A stretch of 64,000 bases of DNA, from positions 18,134,095 to 18,198,094 of the forward strand of contig JAKSZU010000004.1 in NCBI GenBank assembly GCA_026018925.1, in the 5' to 3' direction. Position numbers and translations under genes: made by a program. The stretch is from Tupaia tana. Lineage: Eukaryota > Chordata > Mammalia > Scandentia > Tupaiidae. Positions 1 through 11,767 of this stretch are shown here, piece after piece (within the stretch, counting starts at the first letter, position 1; each line of letters begins with the position of its first letter). The notes below the pieces were generated by a model. That model worked only from the letters and a program-made list of their open reading frames with translations. It did not search any database and was not told where the DNA came from.

Positions 1-228
1 GGGTTTGCCACCTGTTCCTGAGTAGGTCTGGCCAGAGTCACCTGTATCATTGTGGAGAAGATGGCCCCCATGGTGGCAGTGCTGGTAACTTTGTAAGCAA
101 ATATCCAGTGCACATCTGGCCTCCCGTGCCCTGGCCACACCATGTAGGCCGTGCTCCAAGAAGCTGTTCTCACCTGGAAGCCCCTGGGAATGGCAGCCAC
201 AAAGAAATTTCCATAATTAGAGGTGTGC

Positions 229-230
<2 letters not shown>

Positions 231-258
<28 letters not shown>
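231..258. repeat. (TG)n microsatellite (B: about 45,152-45,193)
   Basis: TG repeat in CYP4A intron 1 of both units, longer in B. Confidence 0.95.
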
Positions 259-259
<1 letters not shown>

Positions 260-534
260 CTGGGGGTAGGTGGACAGTTAATAATGACACCTGCACTGGC
301 AAATGAGGCATGGTGGGCTCAGTCAGATCAGTAGGTATGCCTGAGACAGGAGGAAGGACAAGGGGACACATGGAGCTGTTTGGGTTATTTCAAAACCAAG
401 ATTCTGGGTTCTGCATTTCACAGTCCCTGTCAGATTTCACTCTGTACGGTGAGGTATATTTATTACACCTACAGAGTGCTTACCCTTCATAGGCATTAAC
501 ACTACTGTATCCTAAGTTTATTCACAAATCTTCT

Positions 535-760
535 ATGAGCAAGGAAATAGAAAAGGGAAGGAGGATGAGAGAGAGGAATCTACAACAGGGCTTTACACTG
601 CAATTCAGCCCAGCCCTGAATCAACTCCAGACTGTTGGCTAGTACAGGTTTGGCAGCCTCAGGGAGGTCTCCGGATTTGAACCCTGTAACTTCCCACGTG
701 GGATTATCTTACAGAGGGTTGCATTTAACTACTGTACTACCCTCTAGCCTGGCATGCACA
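535..760 (-). mobile_element. Old SINE relative shared by both units (B: 46,695-46,915)
   Basis: TCTATGAGCAAGGAAATAG, CTCCGGATTTGAACCCTG, ending CCTCTAGCCTGGC. It predates the duplication and lies in CYP4A intron 1. Confidence 0.5.
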
Positions 761-849
761 TTATTTTTAATTCATACAAATGACAGTGAGTGCAACTATG
801 CTCTTTGCTCTGTGTTGGAACCATCCTAAGCTTATCATACCCCACTGGA

Positions 850-960
850 ATATTGCGATTATTATTATTATCAGTTCCTCTGACAGATGAGGATACAGAG
901 GCATGTGGTAGGTATTTAAAGTATGTGGCAGAACTGATCTATAAATCTAGGGATCTTGGC
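850..960 (-). mobile_element. MIR fragment, antisense (B: about 47,010-47,125)
   Basis: ATTATTATCAGTTCCTCTGA, CAGATGAGGATACAGAGGC and a later GGCAGAACTGA follow the antisense MIR pattern (ATTATCCCCATTTTACAGAT...). Confidence 0.65.
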
Positions 961-2416
961 AAAAGAGAACATACTCTTCATTGCCCAAGATGGCACTTGT
1001 CATAGGGCCTGAAAGATGAACTTTGCTTAATACAGGTGACATTCTCATTCTTGACTTGGTTAAACCCAGAAGCAATCAATAAATTAAAACATCAGACACT
1101 ATTATAAAAGCTAGCAACATTTGGCTACAGTCCATATTGAGTAAGTAGAAGTTGAGATGTATCAGCCCTGAGAATCATATTACTTACATACTGCCAATTA
1201 TCTACTTAGTGAATCTCCAGTGTCATTTAAAAGCCATCTATGTAATGGGAAAATCCCTGGGGGATCTTTTAGTGGTTCCTTATGTAAAATGCAGGCTCAG
1301 AAAGGTGACCCCTGTATCAAACCAAAGATCACAATAGGTAATCAGAGAGTCATTAGCACCACAATTTGCATGAACAAACTGGTCTGGCATTGTCTCCCTG
1401 TAGCTGGTACTAGGATCCCTGCTTCAGCTGGGCTCTGTGGAATGGCTGGGCCTCCTTCTCAGCCTGCTGCAACTCCTCCTCTACAGATGCTGTTGAAAAT
1501 GTAAACCTTGGTGGTCTAACAGCCCCAGAACTGTGCTGTTCACACCAGTGCTGGAAGTGCAGGAGGGAGGCTCTGTCTGTCGCCCAGTCCTTGACCTGCT
1601 GTTTTTTCTCCTTTCTCTTTCCACACACCTGAGCTTAGAGAACATCTGTGCATGACTTTGTGCTGGAAAGTGGGAACAGGGAGGGGATATATTCTTGGCT
1701 GCCATGGGCTTTGAGTCTAGGGTATGCAAGAGGAGGACTGGTACTAAATGGACCCTGTTTAAAGGGATAACTTGATTTTGGCACTCCTAGCATTGAGGAC
1801 ATTGACAGGTTAACCCCCTCAGGTGCCCACGAATGTCAGGTTTCAGCACTGAACTCACTCCTTCTGGAAATTCTGTCATCTCATGAAAACTGAGCCATTT
1901 GGTTTCCTATACCTGACATCACCCATCCACCAGAGCAGAGTAATTTCCTTTCTGTGGCTTGACAGATTCTTAAATTCCAGTCTATGGTCTCCAACCGCTG
2001 TGAGAATCACATGGCATGGAAGGGTTGATGTCTGTGTTCTCAGACACGATATGGGCATAACGAGGATGAAACTGAGTGGCTGGGACAGAGGAGCGTGTAG
2101 AAGCCTCGATCTTTGAGAATAGCTGAGGCGGCCGGGAGTTATCAGCCTAGATACAAAGGAACCCAGGAAAAACCAAGCACTTCCAACATAGGGTCAGCTC
2201 AGCTTGAGGAAGGAGTGTGTGACAGAGCTGAGTAACTGCAGGATAAGCCTCTGGTAATGCAGGGGGCCCTGTGTCACTGGGACTAATCCAGACCTGGGAG
2301 GTAACTGGACTTGCCTCAGGGACCGTGTCCAGGTCACACAAAGGGCTTTGTCCTGTGGACTTGCTGAGCAGCTTCTGAATATGCCCGCCCCCTGGATCTC
2401 CCTATGTCCTACCTAC

Positions 2417-2611
2417 CTCATGGTTGTGCCCGTAGAGCCAGTGAGAAGGAGGGGACGGGAACTGCCGGAGGGTTCTGAGCAGCCACTGCCTGTGCAGGTA
2501 GAGCTGGGCTGCCTTGAGCAGCAGCAGCAGCAGGCCCAGCAGGGAGGCCCCTTGGAGGAGCCTGGACAGGCCGCCTGGAAAGCTGCTGAGGCTCAGCAGA
2601 GAGACGCTCAT
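2417..2611 (-). CDS. CYP4A: Exon 1 of a second, paralogous CYP4A gene (rest lies left of the window)
   Basis: This 195-nt open exon encodes 65 residues beginning [14 protein letters not shown], with a leucine-rich membrane anchor and the [10 protein letters not shown] hinge. It ends in a perfect GTAGGT donor, exactly where exon 1 of the complete gene ends. Against that exon (48,615-48,809) I count 12 nucleotide differences and 7 amino-acid differences, with no indel. The gene runs to the left, so exons 2-12 are outside the window. Bases 1-2,416 are its intron 1 and align with intron 1 of the complete gene. Whether this second copy is intact cannot be judged from one exon. Confidence 0.9.
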
Positions 2612-2735
2612 GGTGCAGTGAAGGGCTCAGGACCACTCACTGCTCCTGGCTGTCACTGACTGCCCCTGATACCTGCCCAGTGCTGGGGTTTGCTCCGCCC
2701 ACTTAAGGGGAGGGGAGGGAGAGCAAATGTGGAGC
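2612..2735 (-). promoter_or_regulatory. Probable proximal promoter of the unit A CYP4A copy
   Basis: This is the paralogue of the segment before 48,809. It has the same GTGGGCGGA / CCCTTAAG block at 2,695-2,715 followed by a purine-rich stretch (GGGGAGGGGAGGGAGAG on the plus strand). Its conservation between the two units suggests a shared promoter, but this rests on similarity only. Confidence 0.35.
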
Positions 2736-2839
2736 TCAGTGTTCAGGGGTGGTTAACTGGAGGTCCTCCTTGGGAAACTGGAGAGGAAATCACTATCAGT
2801 GGACAGTGGTGATGGCTTGTACGGGCCAACATTCTACTT

Positions 2840-2995
2840 TCCTTATAATTCACAGATATTTCATGAACACCTACTATGTGCCAGGCAGCGTGCAAGGTGG
2901 CCTTACACAGCAGCAGGGAGAGCAGACATGATCACCAACAACAAGGGATTCATGGCCTAGTTGACCAAATGCTCAGTAGGTCAGGCTGATTTTAT
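2840..2995 (+). mobile_element. L2 LINE 3' fragment (B: about 49,030-49,190)
   Basis: CATGAACACCTACTATGTGC and CAGGCAGCGTGCAAGG match the L2 3' end sense pattern. Confidence 0.6.
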
Positions 2996-3174
2996 TTTTA
3001 CCCGAGAAACTGAGCACTGAGAGATACAGTGATGTGTTTGGAGACAGACAGCCATCGAGAAGTTGAGGAGTAATTAGTCCCTGTGGGACTCCTACATTGC
3101 CTTCACAGCTGCCTCTCAAAATGTTCTGGGGCTGATTCCATCCTCTGCTCCGATACAACCTAGGTGCCCGTGCT

Positions 3175-3340
3175 GGTGTATTGAGCCCTGGACTTGGACT
3201 TGGACTTAGGAGGCTCAAGCCTCAGGCTCACTGCACAGGGAGCCAGCAGCTCGTGCCCTCTGAGCCTCAGCTTCTTCTTGTATTAGGTGGGATAATAATT
3301 CCTCTCCTCAGTACCTCACAGGACTCTTACTCTTTCACTC
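3175..3340 (+). mobile_element. MIR fragment (B: about 49,365-49,530)
   Basis: GGACTTAGGAGGCTCAAGC, TGCCCTCTGAGCCTCAGCTT and GTGGGATAATAATTCCTCTC are MIR-like in sense. Confidence 0.65.
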
Positions 3341-3689
3341 ATTTAGGGAATATTTTTTGAGCTCACTGACTAATGGGTAAAAATAGAAAGTAAATCAATC
3401 AATTAAATATGATAAGGCTTTTCTGAAAAACTTAAATGCCCACTCTAGGAAGAAAACACCTAAAAAGAAAAAAAAAAAAAAAAAAAAAAAAAAAAACAGT
3501 GAAAGATGAGAAAGAAGAAGAATCATTGGGTCTTACAAGAGTCCACCAGGTAGAGTGTGGGAGGTAGTGGAAGGGACTCCAGCAAAGTCTTGAGATCACA
3601 TGTGAAGGAACAAGGGAAAGGTCCATGTTCATCATCAAGTCCCTGCCCTCACTTTTCATGATTATCTCCCATAAGATCAAATCCAAGGC

Positions 3690-3890
3690 CCAAACATAGA
3701 TGTTTCAGAGTCAACAGCTGCCTATCCAGAGTAGGAGTGTCCTCCAGTCCTGCTCCCTCGTTCAACTCATGTCTCACTCCCAACACCCTCCTCTGCCCGA
3801 CCTGCTGACCAGTTAGTCATTACAAAATCCATAGGTCCAGAGTTCCATTCTTTCCCCCTAAATCTTGGATCCTGTTCAAGCTACAGGCGG
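3690..3890. repeat. Unnamed module of about 165-200 bp, four copies in the window
   Basis: GTCTCACTCCCAACACCCT, CTGACCAGTTAGTCATTACA, TAGGTCCAGAGTTCCATTC and TCTTGGATCCTGTTCAAGC recur at 51,670-51,845 (its paralogue) and, more diverged, at 11,866-12,033 and 53,005-53,170. I do not recognise the family. It may be part of the old SINE relatives, since the 11,866 copy lies inside SINE-like flanks. Confidence 0.6.
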
Positions 3891-3930
3891 GGGGGTGTGG
3901 GGGGGGGGGGGTGTGGGGGTTGGGGGGGAC
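3887..3930 (+). repeat. G-run tract, unit A only
   Basis: GGCGGGGGGGTGTGGGG followed by a 13-G run and further GTGTGGGGG/TTGGGGGGG. The matching place in unit B is only AGGTGGGGGGATGAGGG. Several G runs in a row could fold as a G-quadruplex. Confidence 0.8.
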
Positions 3931-4189
3931 ATGCAATCGCTCTCACCCCACCCTCCTCAACTTTGCTCTAGTTTGTGGTTAATCTTCACCTCACATCCAC
4001 CACCATGGACTTTTACCCTCTGACTCTTTCTCACCTAAGCTCAGCATCCACTTTTTACCCCCAATGTGAGGGGGAGTGTTGGGGACAGCTGCACAGAAAG
4101 CCTGGCTTTGGTTTCCAAATGTGATTCTTTTCTCCTGAGTCCTTAATTTCTTCTTTGTGTTTGAGCTCCTAATGTGGTAACTACTACTT

Positions 4190-4440
4190 TTAGTGAGCAC
4201 TTACTATGTTCTAGGTACTTAGCAAGTAACTTTCCAGGCTTTTTATCACAATAATCTAAAAACACATTTTTTAAAATGATCTCATAGTGTAGATGGAAAA
4301 GAAAGGAACTAAGAGGTTAGTGGGGTGGCCATGATTTCCCAGTTGGTAAGGGGCAGAGCCAGATTCTGACATAGCCACTCTGGCTCCAGAGCCTTTGCAG
4401 TTAACCATTCACATTATGATGTAGTAACTCCAGTCCAAAT
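4190..4440 (-). mobile_element. MIR fragment, antisense (B: about 52,120-52,375)
   Basis: TCCCAGTTGGTAAGGGGCAG, CAGATTCTGACATAGCCACT and CAGAGCCTTTGCAGTTAAC are antisense MIR-like. Confidence 0.6.
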
Positions 4441-6267
4441 GGCAGCCCCTAAACTTTCCAGGGACATTTCTTTTTTTAAAAAATTTAGTATTTTTTAAAT
4501 TTAAATCTATTTTATTCATTTTTACAATTTTATTTATTATTATCATTATCTTGTTTATATTACATTGAGTCACATATATCTTTACAGCGTATTACATTTC
4601 TTTTTCTAGAAGGAATACCACGCATATCAGTCAAGACAGACATTACTATCCACATCATCAAATAGCTTGTCATCATTTTTTCCAGATTATTATTATTATT
4701 AATCTCATTTTTTTAAACAATCACTATATATCATTTTGCTTGTAAAAAGAATTTACCCAACATGAAATACTTCTCAGACCAGTCCAGTTGAGAATACTAC
4801 ACAAATTATCATCAACAGGTAATAAACCATTTCTCTGTCCTTCTACTGTCATACCCCTCTATTAGTTCTCTTGCTATCCTTCTTTATACTCTTCCCTTCT
4901 CCCACCCCATTCCACACTGTCTTCAGCATCTCTGACTATTTTCACTGCTTCTATGCCCCCCAACATTTTGATCTCTACCATAAAGTGCAGATAGTCAGTA
5001 TATATTAAGTGGTTACATACAATATCTTTTTGTCATATCCTGACTTGCTTCATTCAGCAAGAGATCCTCCATATCTGACCACTTTCTATCTAATGCCAGG
5101 GTCTTGTTGTTTTTCATGACTGAGTAGTATTCCATAGAGTATATGTGCCACACTTTTTCAATCCATTCATCTGTTTGTGGACATTTGGGATGGTTCTATG
5201 TCTTAGTGATCGTGAATAAAGCTGCAATAAACATTGATGTGCAAGCACTTTTCTGACTGAGCATTCTCCTGCCTTTGGGTAGATACCCAGAAGTGGGATT
5301 CCTGTATCAAATGGTAGTTCTATTTGTAGATCTTGAAGGAGCCTCCGTATTTTTCTCTACAGTGGCTGAGCCAGTTTACATTTCCACCAACAGTGTAGGA
5401 GAGTTCCCCTTTCACCACATCCTCACCAACACTTAGCACTTTATTTTTCATTTTCACCATTCTGACAAGGGTTAGGTAGTATCTCATTGTGGTTTTAATC
5501 TGCATCTCCCGTATGATGAGGGATGTTGAGCATTTCCTCATATGCTTTTTGGCTGTTCATATGTCTTCCTTAGAGAGATTCTTGCCCAGCTAATTTTCCC
5601 ATCATTTTTTTTTTTTTTTTTTTCAAGTAAGCCGCTTGAGTTCCCTGTGTATTCTGGTTATCACTCCCTTGTCTGGGGCATATGTTACAAAAATATCCTC
5701 CCATTCTGAGGGTTGTTGGTTCATACTTGTTACTGTGTCCTTTGCTGTGCAGAAACTTCTTGGTCTGATATAGTCCCTCTTGTCTATTTTAGGGATTATT
5801 TTCGGTGCTTTGGGAATCTCATTTAAGAAGTCTTTGCCTATCCCAGTGTCTCCCAGAGTTTCCCCAGTATTTTTCACCAATAGTTTTATAGTTTGAGGCC
5901 TTAGGTTCAGATCTTTGATCCATTTTGAGTTGATTTTTGTTAATGGTGAAAGATGGGGGTTCACTTTCATCTTTCTGTAGGTGGATACCCAGTTTTTCCA
6001 GCACCATTTACCAAAGAGGTTTTCCATTTCCCAGTGGATTCACTTGTACCCTTTGTCAAAAATCAGTTGGTTGTAAGCTTTAGGGTTTATTTCTTGGATC
6101 TCTATTTTATTCCATTGGTCCACCTATCTGTTTTTGTGCCAATACCATGCCGTTTTGATTATCACAGCTTTATAGTAGATCTTGGGGTCAGGGAGTGATA
6201 TGACACCCACTCCACTCTTGTGCGGGATTGCTTTGGCAATATGAGGTCTTTTATGATTCCAAACAAA

Positions 6268-6530
6268 TTTTTTTTTTTTTTTGGAGAGGTTTTTTTCTGT
6301 AGGGCACGTGCATTTGCCAGAAAGACTGAGAGAAACAGAGAGATAGAAAGTGAGAAATCATCCCCCAAGGAGGATGGCCACACCACAATCCCTTCTCCTC
6401 CATTCTCTCGGGATCTTGGGCATGTACACACACGTGCCCAGCATGAGTTTAAGCCACCAGGTCCGGGACGCAAACAGCGATCGACTACATGGGGATCCAG
6501 CGACATAGCCATTACACCATCTGCTGGTCA
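6268..6530 (-). mobile_element. Young tRNA-derived SINE inside L1 ORF2
   Basis: A full-length copy of the window's dominant SINE: poly(T) then GAGAGG...GCACGTGC, a GAGA-rich middle and the tRNA-like head at the right (complement of GACCAGCAG). It is flanked by a short repeat of ACAAATT from the L1 target. Confidence 0.9.
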
Positions 6531-6874
6531 CAGTTTCAGACAAATTCTATGATTTTCTTTTCCAGATTTGTGAAGAGTATCTCTGGTATTTTGATTGGAA
6601 TTGCATTAAATACGTAGATTAATTTGGGTAGAATTGCCAGTTTGATTATGTTAATTCTTCCAATCCAGAAACATGGGATGTCCTTCCACTTTTTTATGTC
6701 CTTTTTAATTTCTTTTTTAAGATTTTTCATAGTTTTCTTTGTAAAGGTCTTTGACTTCCTTAGTTAGGTTTATCCCTAGTTATCTTATACATTTTGTGTC
6801 TATGGTAAAAGGGATTTCTTTCTTCAGGTCTACTTCATTCAACTTGTTCATATATAGAAATGCTATAGATTTTG

Positions 6875-7144
6875 GGAACCAGCAGTTAGCGTAATGGCTA
6901 TGTCGCTGGACTCCCACATAGTCGACCGCGGTTTGCGTCCCGGACCCAGTGGCTTAAAACTCACACCGGGTGCGTGTGTGTGTGCATGTGTGCCCAAGAT
7001 CCCGAGAGGAGAATGGAGGAGAAGGGATTGCAGTGTGACCATCCCCCCTGGAGGGTGATTTCTCGCTTTCTGTCTCTATGTCTCTGTCTGGCGAGCACAC
7101 GTGCCCTATAGTGAAAACCTCTCCAAAAAAAAAAAAAAAAAAAA
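6875..7144 (+). mobile_element. Young tRNA-derived SINE inside L1 ORF2
   Basis: The head GAACCAGCAGTTAGCGTAATGG contains an A-box-like motif, with a B-box-like GGTTTGCGTCCC downstream. The body ends CCAAAAAA. Long target duplications GAAATGCTATAGATTTT lie at 6,857 and 7,145. Confidence 0.95.
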
Positions 7145-10130
7145 GAAATGCTATAGATTTTTGGATGTTGATTTTGAACCCTGCCACTTTACTGAATTTA
7201 TTTATTACTTCGAGAAGTTTTTTCATGGAAACCTTTGGGTCTTCTAAGTATACCATCATATCATCTGTGAATAAAGATATTTTCAACTCTTCTTTGCCTA
7301 TTTGAATGGCTTTTATTGTTCTCTTTTCTGATTGCATTGGCTAAGACTTTTAGCACTATATTAAAAAGTAGTGGAGAAAGTGGGCAGCCTTGTCTAGTAC
7401 CAGTTTTTAGTGAAAAAGCTTTTAGCTTTTCTCCCACTCAGTATAATATTAGCTATAGGTTTTTCTATATGACCTTTATCGTGTTGAGAAATAACCCTTC
7501 TATATCAATCTTACTGAGAGTCATAACCATAAAAGGATGTTGTATTTTTCAAATGCTTTCTCTGCATCCACTGAAATGATCATATGGTTTTTTATCTTTT
7601 TTTAATATTAATATGGTGTATTATATTATGACCTTGTGTATGTTGAACCACTCTTGCATCTCTGGGATAAAGCCTACCTGGTGGTGATGAATAATCGTTG
7701 TTATATGTTGTTGGATACAATTTGCAAGGATCTTGTTGAGAATTTTTGCATCTATATTCATCAGTGATATTGGTCTGTAGTTTTCCTTTTTTTGTGTCCT
7801 TATTTGTTTTGAGAATGAGGATGGCAGAGGCTTCATAAAATGAATTTGGAAGATTTCCTTTCTTTTGAATCTTTAAAATAATTTGAGCAAGATAGGGGTT
7901 AACTTTTCCTTAAAAGTTTTGTAGAATTCAGAAGTGAAGCCATCTGAACCTGGACTTTTCTTTGTCAGGAGGTTATTTATTACTGATTCAATCTCATGGC
8001 TTGTTATGGGTCTATTCAGGTTTTCTATGTCCTCCTGATTAAGTCTTGGTAGATTATATGTATCCAGGAATTTGTCCATTTCCTCTTTGTTCTCTTGTTT
8101 GTTGGGATATAGTCACTTTTGTATTTCTATTGTGTCTGTTGTAATGTTGCCTATTTAATCATGTATTTGATTTATCTGGTTCCTTTCTTTCTTTTTCTTT
8201 ACCAGTCTAGCCAATGGTGTGTCGATCTTGTTAATCTTTTCAAAGAACCAGCTTTTACTTTCATTTATTTCTATATGATTCGTTTGTTTTCTATTTTATT
8301 TATTTTTGCTCGAATCGTTATTATTTTTTTTTCTCATGGCATTTTTTGGATTTTTTTTGTTGTTGCTTTTTCAATTTCCTGGGGCATGATGTTAGGTTAT
8401 CATTTGCAACCGTCCCATCTTTTTCTTAAGTGCACTAATTGCTATGAACTTCCCTCTTATGACCGCTTTTACAATGCCCCATAGATTATGGAAACTCGTG
8501 TACTCTTATCATTTGTTTCCATACATTTTTTGATTTCAGGCTTAATTTCTTCAGTAGTTAAGGAATCATTCAGAAGTAGGTTGTTCAGTTTCTATGTGTT
8601 TATGTATTTCTGAGGGTGTTTCTTGAAATTAATATTGAGTTTAATTCCATCATGGTCAGAGAGGATGCTGGATATAGTTTCTATGCCTTTGAATCTGTAT
8701 AAGCTTGATTTGTGTCCTATCATATGGTCAATCTTTGAAAAGGTTCCATGCCAGGGTGAGGAAAATGTATATTTTGTCATCTTAGGGTGGAAAGTTCTAT
8801 AGATATCTACCAAGCCCATTTGAATTTATAGTATCATTTAGGTCCTGTATCTCTCTATTTATTTTTTGTCTAGAAGATCTGTCTAAAGGAGATAATGGGG
8901 TCTTGAGATCCTCAACAATTATAGTGTTGCTCCCTATCTCTCCTTTTAGCTCCAGCAGTCTTTCCTTCACAAATTTAGGTGCTCCTGTGTTGGGTGCATA
9001 GATATTTATAAGCATTATGTCTTCTTGCTGAATTAACTCATTTACTATAATATAATGCCCTTCTTTGTCTCTTCTTACAGTCTTAGTCTTGAAGCCTATT
9101 TTGTCTGAAATCAATATTGCAACTCCAACCCTTTTTGATTTCCGTTTGCATGGAATGTCTTTTTCCAGCCCTTCACTTTTAATCTATGTATGTCTTTATT
9201 CATAAGGTATATTTCTTATTGGCAACCGATAGAGATACTCTGTTTTTTTAATTTATTTTTTATTTTTTTTTATCCATTCAGCCAGTCTGTGTCTTTTAAT
9301 TGGAGAATATAATCTATTAACATTCAATGTTATTATCAATATTTTTGGACCTGTTCCTATCATTAAGAGAGCCATTTCTTGGTTGTTTTTTGTTCTCTTA
9401 TAACTGTCCATCTGACCTTTTAGTTTTCCTGGTATAGGACTCCATTTAGAACCTCTTGAAGAGCTGGTCTAGAGTTGGTCAATTCTTTCAGGTTTTGTTT
9501 ATCTGAATGTTTTTATCTTTTCCCCCCCCATATGAATGATAATCTTGCCAGGTGTAGTATTCTATGCTGAAATTGTTTTTCATTCAACACTTGGACTATA
9601 TTTCCCCATTCTTTCCTTGCCTGCACTGTTTCTGATGAGAGGTTCGATGTTAGCCTGATGGGATGTCCTTTGTAAATAACTTAACGCGTTTCCCTCTTGC
9701 CAATTTTAGTATCTTTTCTTTGTTGTTGTTTTGGCTATGATGTGCCTTGGAGAAGACTTTTTTTAATTTTTTTTTTTTTTTTTTTTTTTGGTTCATTCTA
9801 TTTGGGTTCCTATTTATTTCTCAGGTCTGGATATTTGAATGCCTTTCTTGGTTTGGAAAGTTTTCTTCCTGGATTTCATGAAATAAATTATCAATGCCCT
9901 TATTATTTTCTTCCTCTTCTGGGATACTAATTATCTGAATGTTGGGGCACTTGATGGTATCCAGTATTCCTCATCTATCATCCTCATTTTTCTTGGTTGT
10001 TTTCTCAATCTTCTTGATACTTTTTTCTAGGTCAGAGGTTTTGTCTTCTACATTTGAGATTCAATCTTCTGCGTGATCTAATCTACTTTTAATACTTTCA
10101 AGGGAGGTTTTAATTTTCTGTATCACATTC

Positions 10131-10399
10131 TTTTTTTTTTTTTTTTTGAGAGGTTTTTTGCTATAGGGCGCGTGCGCTCGCCAGACAGACAGAGAGAGAC
10201 AGAGAGACAGAAAGCGAGAAATCACCCCCCAGGGGGGATGGTCACGCCGCAATCCCTTCTCCTCCATTCTCCTCTCGGGATCTTGGGCACGCACGCACAC
10301 GCACCCGGTGTGAGTTGTAAGCCACCGGGTCCGAGTCGCGAACCGCGGTCGACTACGTGGGAGTCCAGCGACATAGCCATTACGCTAACTGCTGGTTCC
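10131..10399 (-). mobile_element. Young tRNA-derived SINE inside L1 ORF1
   Basis: A near-consensus copy with a B box of GGTTCGCGACTC on the minus strand. Target duplications CTGTATCACATTCT lie at 10,119 and 10,400. Confidence 0.95.
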
Positions 10400-10929
10400 C
10401 TGTATCACATTCTTCATCCCTAACAGTTCCATTTGATTCTTCTTTAACGTGTCTGTTTCTTCTTTCAAATCACGAAAGGATTTCCTTATCTCCTGGAGCT
10501 CATTGTCTCTTCTCTTGCATCTCAGTTAGTTTGGTCACTACAAATATTCTGAATTGCTTATCTAACATGTCCATGATGTCCATTGTGCTGTCTGTGAGTG
10601 AGGTGGGATTGACATTTTCCCTTGGGGGAGAGACATTTTGTTGGTTGCTCATATTTCTTGTGCCTCAGCAATTGCCCCTAGTCATCTGGTGGTCTATAAG
10701 TTCCTTTATAACTTATTCAAGGTACTTTTGAGTGTTCAAAGGTGTGCAGGACTAGAAAACTGGTGATCTCTCTTCTGGTCTGCCTCTCTGTTGCTCACTA
10801 GTACCCTGCACTGTTGTCACTGGTCTTTAGTGACACAAAGTCCTCCCTGTTTCTAAAGAACAGGTGAGCCTCCAACTGACCAAATGAGCTTCACTGCAGG
10901 AGTGAAGAAAGTGCGCAGCATGCTAATCA

Positions 10930-11231
10930 AAACACTGGAGTCAGAATTCAAAGGCGAGTTGGTGAGTGGGGGATGAGCCCGGGTCTGGTCATTAGGGCCT
11001 GCAGCCCAGGCAGCCCAGCATCCAGCAAGGCTGTTAGCTTGAACCGGTTTCCGGATGGGGTGGATAGGGATGGGATGGATAGGGGAGTAAGTTCATCTTA
11101 CAAGTCCCAAGACACAAACCTGAAGTCAAGGCGAGTTGTGGGGGAGGGATAAGCCACGGTCTGGACAAATAGGGCCTGAAGCCACAGGCAACCTGGCATC
11201 GGCAAGACGTATAGCTTCAACTGGTCTGTCC
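10930..11231 (-). repeat. Two tandem monomers in the L1 5' UTR, period about 177 bp
   Basis: Blocks AAGGCGAGTTG...AGGGCCTG...AGCTTGAACCGGT (from 10,951) and AAGGCGAGTTG...AGGGCCTG...AGCTTCAACTGGT (from 11,128) repeat with a spacing of about 177 bp at the extreme 5' end of the L1. Tandem 5' monomers are known as promoter units in rodent L1s; the function here is inferred. Confidence 0.7.
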
Positions 11232-11579
11232 CCAGGGGCATTTGTCAATTGCTGCGTTTTATCTAGTATCTCCAAGTATCAGGAAGATGGGTCAGATACC
11301 AACTGCACATGTTCACATAAATGCAAGCCTTCCTACACAGGGCAGCTCATATTGTCAGATGTAGCATAACCATTAAAATTATGTTCCCTGGGAATTTCAT
11401 TCATATGAGTAATGCTGATTATAAGTGATTATAGAGAATATAGAGCTGTAGGTAGAGTATGAGCTGAATTCTTAGAAAAATTGTGCATGGCATCATCAAG
11501 AATTATTAACAAGTAAGCATCTTTCCCATTTGTTTGGTATCTAGACACCTGCACCAATGACTCCTAGAAAGTTGTAGCT

Positions 11580-11685
11580 GGGCATTCTGTGTACTTACGA
11601 TCCCTATCGTATGGCACAGGGGATTGCCTGTATAGTTGATGCCCAATAAATACCTACTGGTTTGATGAACGAGTGAGAAAAGATA
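11580..11685 (+). mobile_element. L2 LINE 3' end (B: about 52,735-52,830)
   Basis: GATCCCTATCGTATGGCACA, GATGCCCAATAAATACCTAC and TTTGATGAACGAGTGA follow the L2 terminal pattern (..CAATAAATATTTGTTGAATGA). Confidence 0.6.
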
Positions 11686-11767
11686 TGATTAATTTTTGTA
11701 CAGGGTAGGTCAATCATTGTGAATAAAATAATGTGAATAAAATAAGTTCAGTTTGGGTTACTTTTTT

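Larger units (their letters stand above)
4470..11231 (-). mobile_element. Near-full-length L1 LINE, carrying three SINEs
   Basis: The poly(A) end is at 4,470 and the 3' UTR runs to about 4,970. ORF2 runs leftwards from about 9,350 (TLNVNRLYSPIKRHRLAEWIK) through endonuclease (NIYAPNTGAPKF, DIYRTFHPK), reverse transcriptase ([27 protein letters not shown]) and the C-terminus. ORF1 lies about 9,480-10,720 and the 5' UTR runs to 11,231. Both frames are broken by stops and indels. Target duplications CCAGGGACATTT (4,458-4,469) and CCAGGGGCATTT (11,232-11,243) flank it. The empty site is kept in unit B at 52,389-52,400. SINEs at 6,268, 6,875 and 10,131 landed later. Confidence 0.93.

Noticed and set aside
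2348-2659. 103-codon plus-strand frame with a glutamine run
   Set aside because: It is the opposite strand of CYP4A exon 1; the leucine-rich anchor reads as CAG repeats.
6875-6960. tRNA-like heads with A and B boxes
   Set aside because: They belong to SINEs with tails and target duplications; no mature tRNA fold or separate tRNA gene is seen.
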